From Epiperipatus broadwayi (Eukaryota > Onychophora > Udeonychophora > Euonychophora > Peripatidae), in NCBI GenBank assembly GCA_028023455.1, contig JAQFVV010000002.1:32247725-32311724 (forward strand): DNA of 64,000 nucleotides, read 5' to 3'. The translations under genes were made by a program, and so were the position numbers. The notes under the pieces are model-generated. The model did no database searches and was not told the DNA's origin. It saw only the letters and a list, made by a program, of their open reading frames with translations. Shown piece after piece: positions 61,628 to 64,000 of this stretch. Position 1 is the stretch's first letter. Each line of letters starts with the position of its first letter.

Positions 61628-62866
61628 CAGATAGAAATCATGATGTATTTTCTCCATTGCCCGAGGTTTGTGTTAGCGCAATGTGTCTTCTTGGAGCACC
61701 CAAAGCAGGCTTTGGTAGTGTTTTCAATTCTTCTAAATCTGGACTTCACATTCCTCTTAGTCTTATTACAGGAATATCTGTTCACAAGGCTGTTATGATG
61801 TCTAATCATTCAAATAACAGAACAGGTATTTCCAAGATGTTTAGTAAAGAAATACCTTGGCATGGTTCTCTTAGTCATCATCCTGTAAATGAAGTGGACA
61901 ATATGTGTTTGTCATCTAAAATGAACAGTCATACTTTTTTATTAATATATGATATAAGTGTTAATAAGTATATTTATACAGATAAAAAATTAACGTCTGA
62001 AACACATTCTAAAAAATTTGTAAATGAATCGTTAAGTGGGAGTAAAAAAGATACTTTATATCCAACAGCTGTAGGAAATAATTTTAATGAATTTTATATT
62101 CCTTCAGTTTACGAAGTTTTTGATGACCCTTTAGAACTCCCCATGCCAGTTACATTTCAAAGCTCAACAGGAAAAATTAGTGATTCCATAATGGGCAAAG
62201 AAACTACAACATTGGAAAACGGAATAACTCCGGAGCCTGTTCCCAAAAATAATCGTGAAACTCCAATTTTATGCCCTCCTCCTAAAGTAATTGATCCTCA
62301 AAATGCTCATTTTATGCAATACATAGAACTTCCACAAGATATTCAGCATTGTAAAATTACGTCTATTACTCCTTCTGAAGATGGGAAATGTATTCTTTTA
62401 TCAGCTGAAAGTAGTTCTTTGGATGTAAATATTAATCATATAGAAACCAATGGAATTCAGTCTGGTGATATGAACATTATAGACTCTGCAAATGGAGACT
62501 TATATTTGAACAAAATTACAAAAGAGGATTTTGTATGGGGGGCATTGCTTCTTTTTCGTGTAAATCATAATTCTGATTTAATCACTTTGGAAACTCAGCC
62601 TATTCAGAAAACATACATTTACAATAGACTAAAAGTTTTAACTTCAGTGATGATGCTTCCTCTTGATGTAAGAAGTGTTTCTGAAGATGATGATTATTCT
62701 AATCATTTATTTAATTCTGATACCGATGACTGTTCAGTACAAGGATATTTTTGTACAACCACTTTTGATGGAAGTTTACAAATTTTTGAACTCTCTTCTT
62801 TAAGAATACTCACTGAGCATGTAACTTCTCCGTTTTCTCGCTTTGTTTCAGTGTCTTATTGTTCAG
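61628..62866 (+). CDS. BIRC6: BIRC6 exon 8: long exon of N-terminal propeller
   Basis: A 1239-nt exon, by far the largest here, coding for about 413 residues: TDRNHDVFSPLPEVCVSAMC through SPFSRFVSVSYCSG. Segments match vertebrate BIRC6 in order: LLIYDIS (vertebrate LLLYSIK), FYIPSVYEV (FTVPQIIEM), ITSITPSEDGKCILL (IDSITPCADGIHLLV), GALLLFRVNHNSDLITLETQ (GYLVLYKMNYATRIVTLEEE), LTSVMMLPLDV (ITSLILLPPDI) and FVSVSYCSG (FVSVIYCSG). These are blade strands of the beta-propeller separated by Ser/Asn-rich loops and an acidic loop (EDDDYS, DTDD). Starts phase 1 at 61628, or at 61631 if the second AG is used. The donor CAG|GTAAGT leaves phase 1, and without splicing the frame stops at 62892. Confidence 0.95.
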
Positions 62867-64000
62867 GTAAGTTAGATTTGCCAAATTATTAGTATTATTT
62901 TAGTTTATTTAGAAAAAAATGGGCATTTTTTATCAGTGAAAACATTGTGTTACATATACATAACCTCACACACAGTACTTTGTTAATATTAAGATGCATA
63001 TGTATATATAGTGATTTTAAACGAACAAATAAATAATTGTATAGCTTATTCAATATTTTACACTGAGAATATAAATCTATTCATGGTTTGAATATATTAC
63101 TAAGATAATTCACAATCTAGATTCTTTAAGATTTATTTAAATGAATTTGTAAATAACATCCACCATTTGTTATATCTTTTATCTGGCAAAATAGATTAAT
63201 GTTGATATGACAAAAGATGTGCCCTATTTATAAGTTAATTTTAATAATTCTTTGGAAATCTAGCTTCTGAATTATCTTAACATATTCGGACTTGTTAATT
63301 CTATGAATAAGTTCTTATATATATACTATAACAATCGGAAAGCAAGTGAAGATCGAATCTAACTGCAATCTGCACTACAGGGCGCCATCTAGGCATTTGA
63401 GCCTAGAAAAATTTATAAAGTAGGCAGATACGCGCTGATAAGATTCCACTTTATTTAATATTTAGATCGTTAGCCCAAGTCACTAGCTCAGTGGAGACGC
63501 AGAGATAATAATCTATATCTTAATTTATATCTTAAATATAAATAAATAAAAGCTACTGCCAGAAATTAACACATAAAAATATTTATTTACGCACATATAA
63601 AATCATTCTAAATTTGAGGAATAAGTTTAACATTTTAGATTTTTATATTAATCTTTAATTTTACATTTAAATAAATTTCAATGAGTTTAATATTTTATTT
63701 AGCTGGTCAAGTATGACTAGACTACATAGATCTGCATTTGAAAAGAAAATATTCTATCCCTTATTTAACCTTAGGCCAAAAACTTTGCAGTCAAACTGGC
63801 GTCAATCCATCTGATACATTTATGTATTCAATGTAGCATGAAAATACGACAACACAAAATACTATACTGTCAGGAATGTACGTCTGAACAGTAAGTAGAG
63901 TTAGAGAAGACATTGTCTCTCCACCAACAGGAATGCTGCATCTGTTGGCGAGTAGAACAATAAACATAAAACTCCATAGGAATGGATTGCGGTCCTTTGC
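62867..64000 (+). other. BIRC6: Start of BIRC6 intron H (runs out of window)
   Basis: Begins with a consensus GTAAGT. Units of the dispersed repeat seen at 1740-2545 and 60435-61340 lie at 63060-63320. At 63330-63560 is a segment whose AGGGCGCCATCTAGG core resembles AGGGCGCCACTAGG at 4107-4125. The final 400 bp is less AT-rich and unclassified; no exon with BIRC6 similarity is seen before the window ends. Confidence 0.8.
63060..63320. repeat. Dispersed repeat units in intron H
   Basis: GAGAATATAAATCTATTCAT, TTACTAAGATAATTCACAAT and TTTGTAAATAACATCCACCA on the + strand, then a reversed half with CTTAACATATTCGGACTTG, which makes an imperfect hairpin. Confidence 0.6.

Noticed and set aside
61624-61809. 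61-codon - strand frame opposite exon 8
   Set aside because: Antisense shadow of well-supported BIRC6 coding sequence.
62821-62851. Intron-like stretch inside exon 8 (GTAACT ... TTTGTTTCAG, 31 nt)
   Set aside because: Too short for a normal intron, not a multiple of three, and the read-through protein matches BIRC6 (FVSVSYCSG).

Overview
The window is one 64 kb slice through the 5' part of a single very large animal gene, the orthologue of BIRC6 (BRUCE/Apollon), a giant inhibitor-of-apoptosis protein that is also an E2/E3 ubiquitin ligase. Eight coding exons on the + strand can be joined without breaking frame at any of the seven internal junctions: 656-915, 11614-11742, 28105-28178, 36650-36699, 40275-40370, 43472-43593, 55749-55882 and 61628-62866. 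Together they code for about 700 residues, roughly 3% of the window. The first four exons give the BIR zinc-binding domain and its flanks, exon 5 gives a WD40-like blade strand, exons 6-7 give a poorly conserved linker, and the long exon 8 gives more of the N-terminal beta-propeller. The gene continues beyond both ends: the N-terminal blades lie upstream, and most of the protein, including the C-terminal UBC domain, lies downstream.

The host is an invertebrate animal with an AT-rich genome and very large introns (3.1-16.4 kb here). The BIR segment reads like protostome BIRC6. Long introns, many foldback repeats, Penelope-like retroelement debris and a possible C2H2 zinc-finger relic would suit a cephalopod mollusc, but nothing here proves the phylum.

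The introns are mostly AT-rich sequence filled with transposable-element remains. The dominant structure is the foldback (inverted repeat) element: at least fifteen hairpin-forming repeats of 110-750 bp from several families (about 1387, 9188, 9981, 22337, 24001, 25235, 26057, 28338, 34000, 35594, 36247, 39456, 41565, 42837, 48164/53909 and 59771). Two sit close to exons 3 and 4. Intron C (28179-36649) carries a Penelope-like element fragment with a 180-codon open GIY-YIG endonuclease frame on the - strand, framed by perfect 25-bp inverted repeats and a 15-bp direct repeat that looks like a target-site duplication.

Intron F (43594-55748) carries a roughly 2 kb segmental duplication (47842-49755 and 53597-55745). 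Its second copy stops 3 bp before exon 7 and contains a later 142-bp insertion that the first copy lacks. No other protein-coding gene, functional tRNA, rRNA or CRISPR array is visible. Identities and similarities are read by eye; no alignment program was run.
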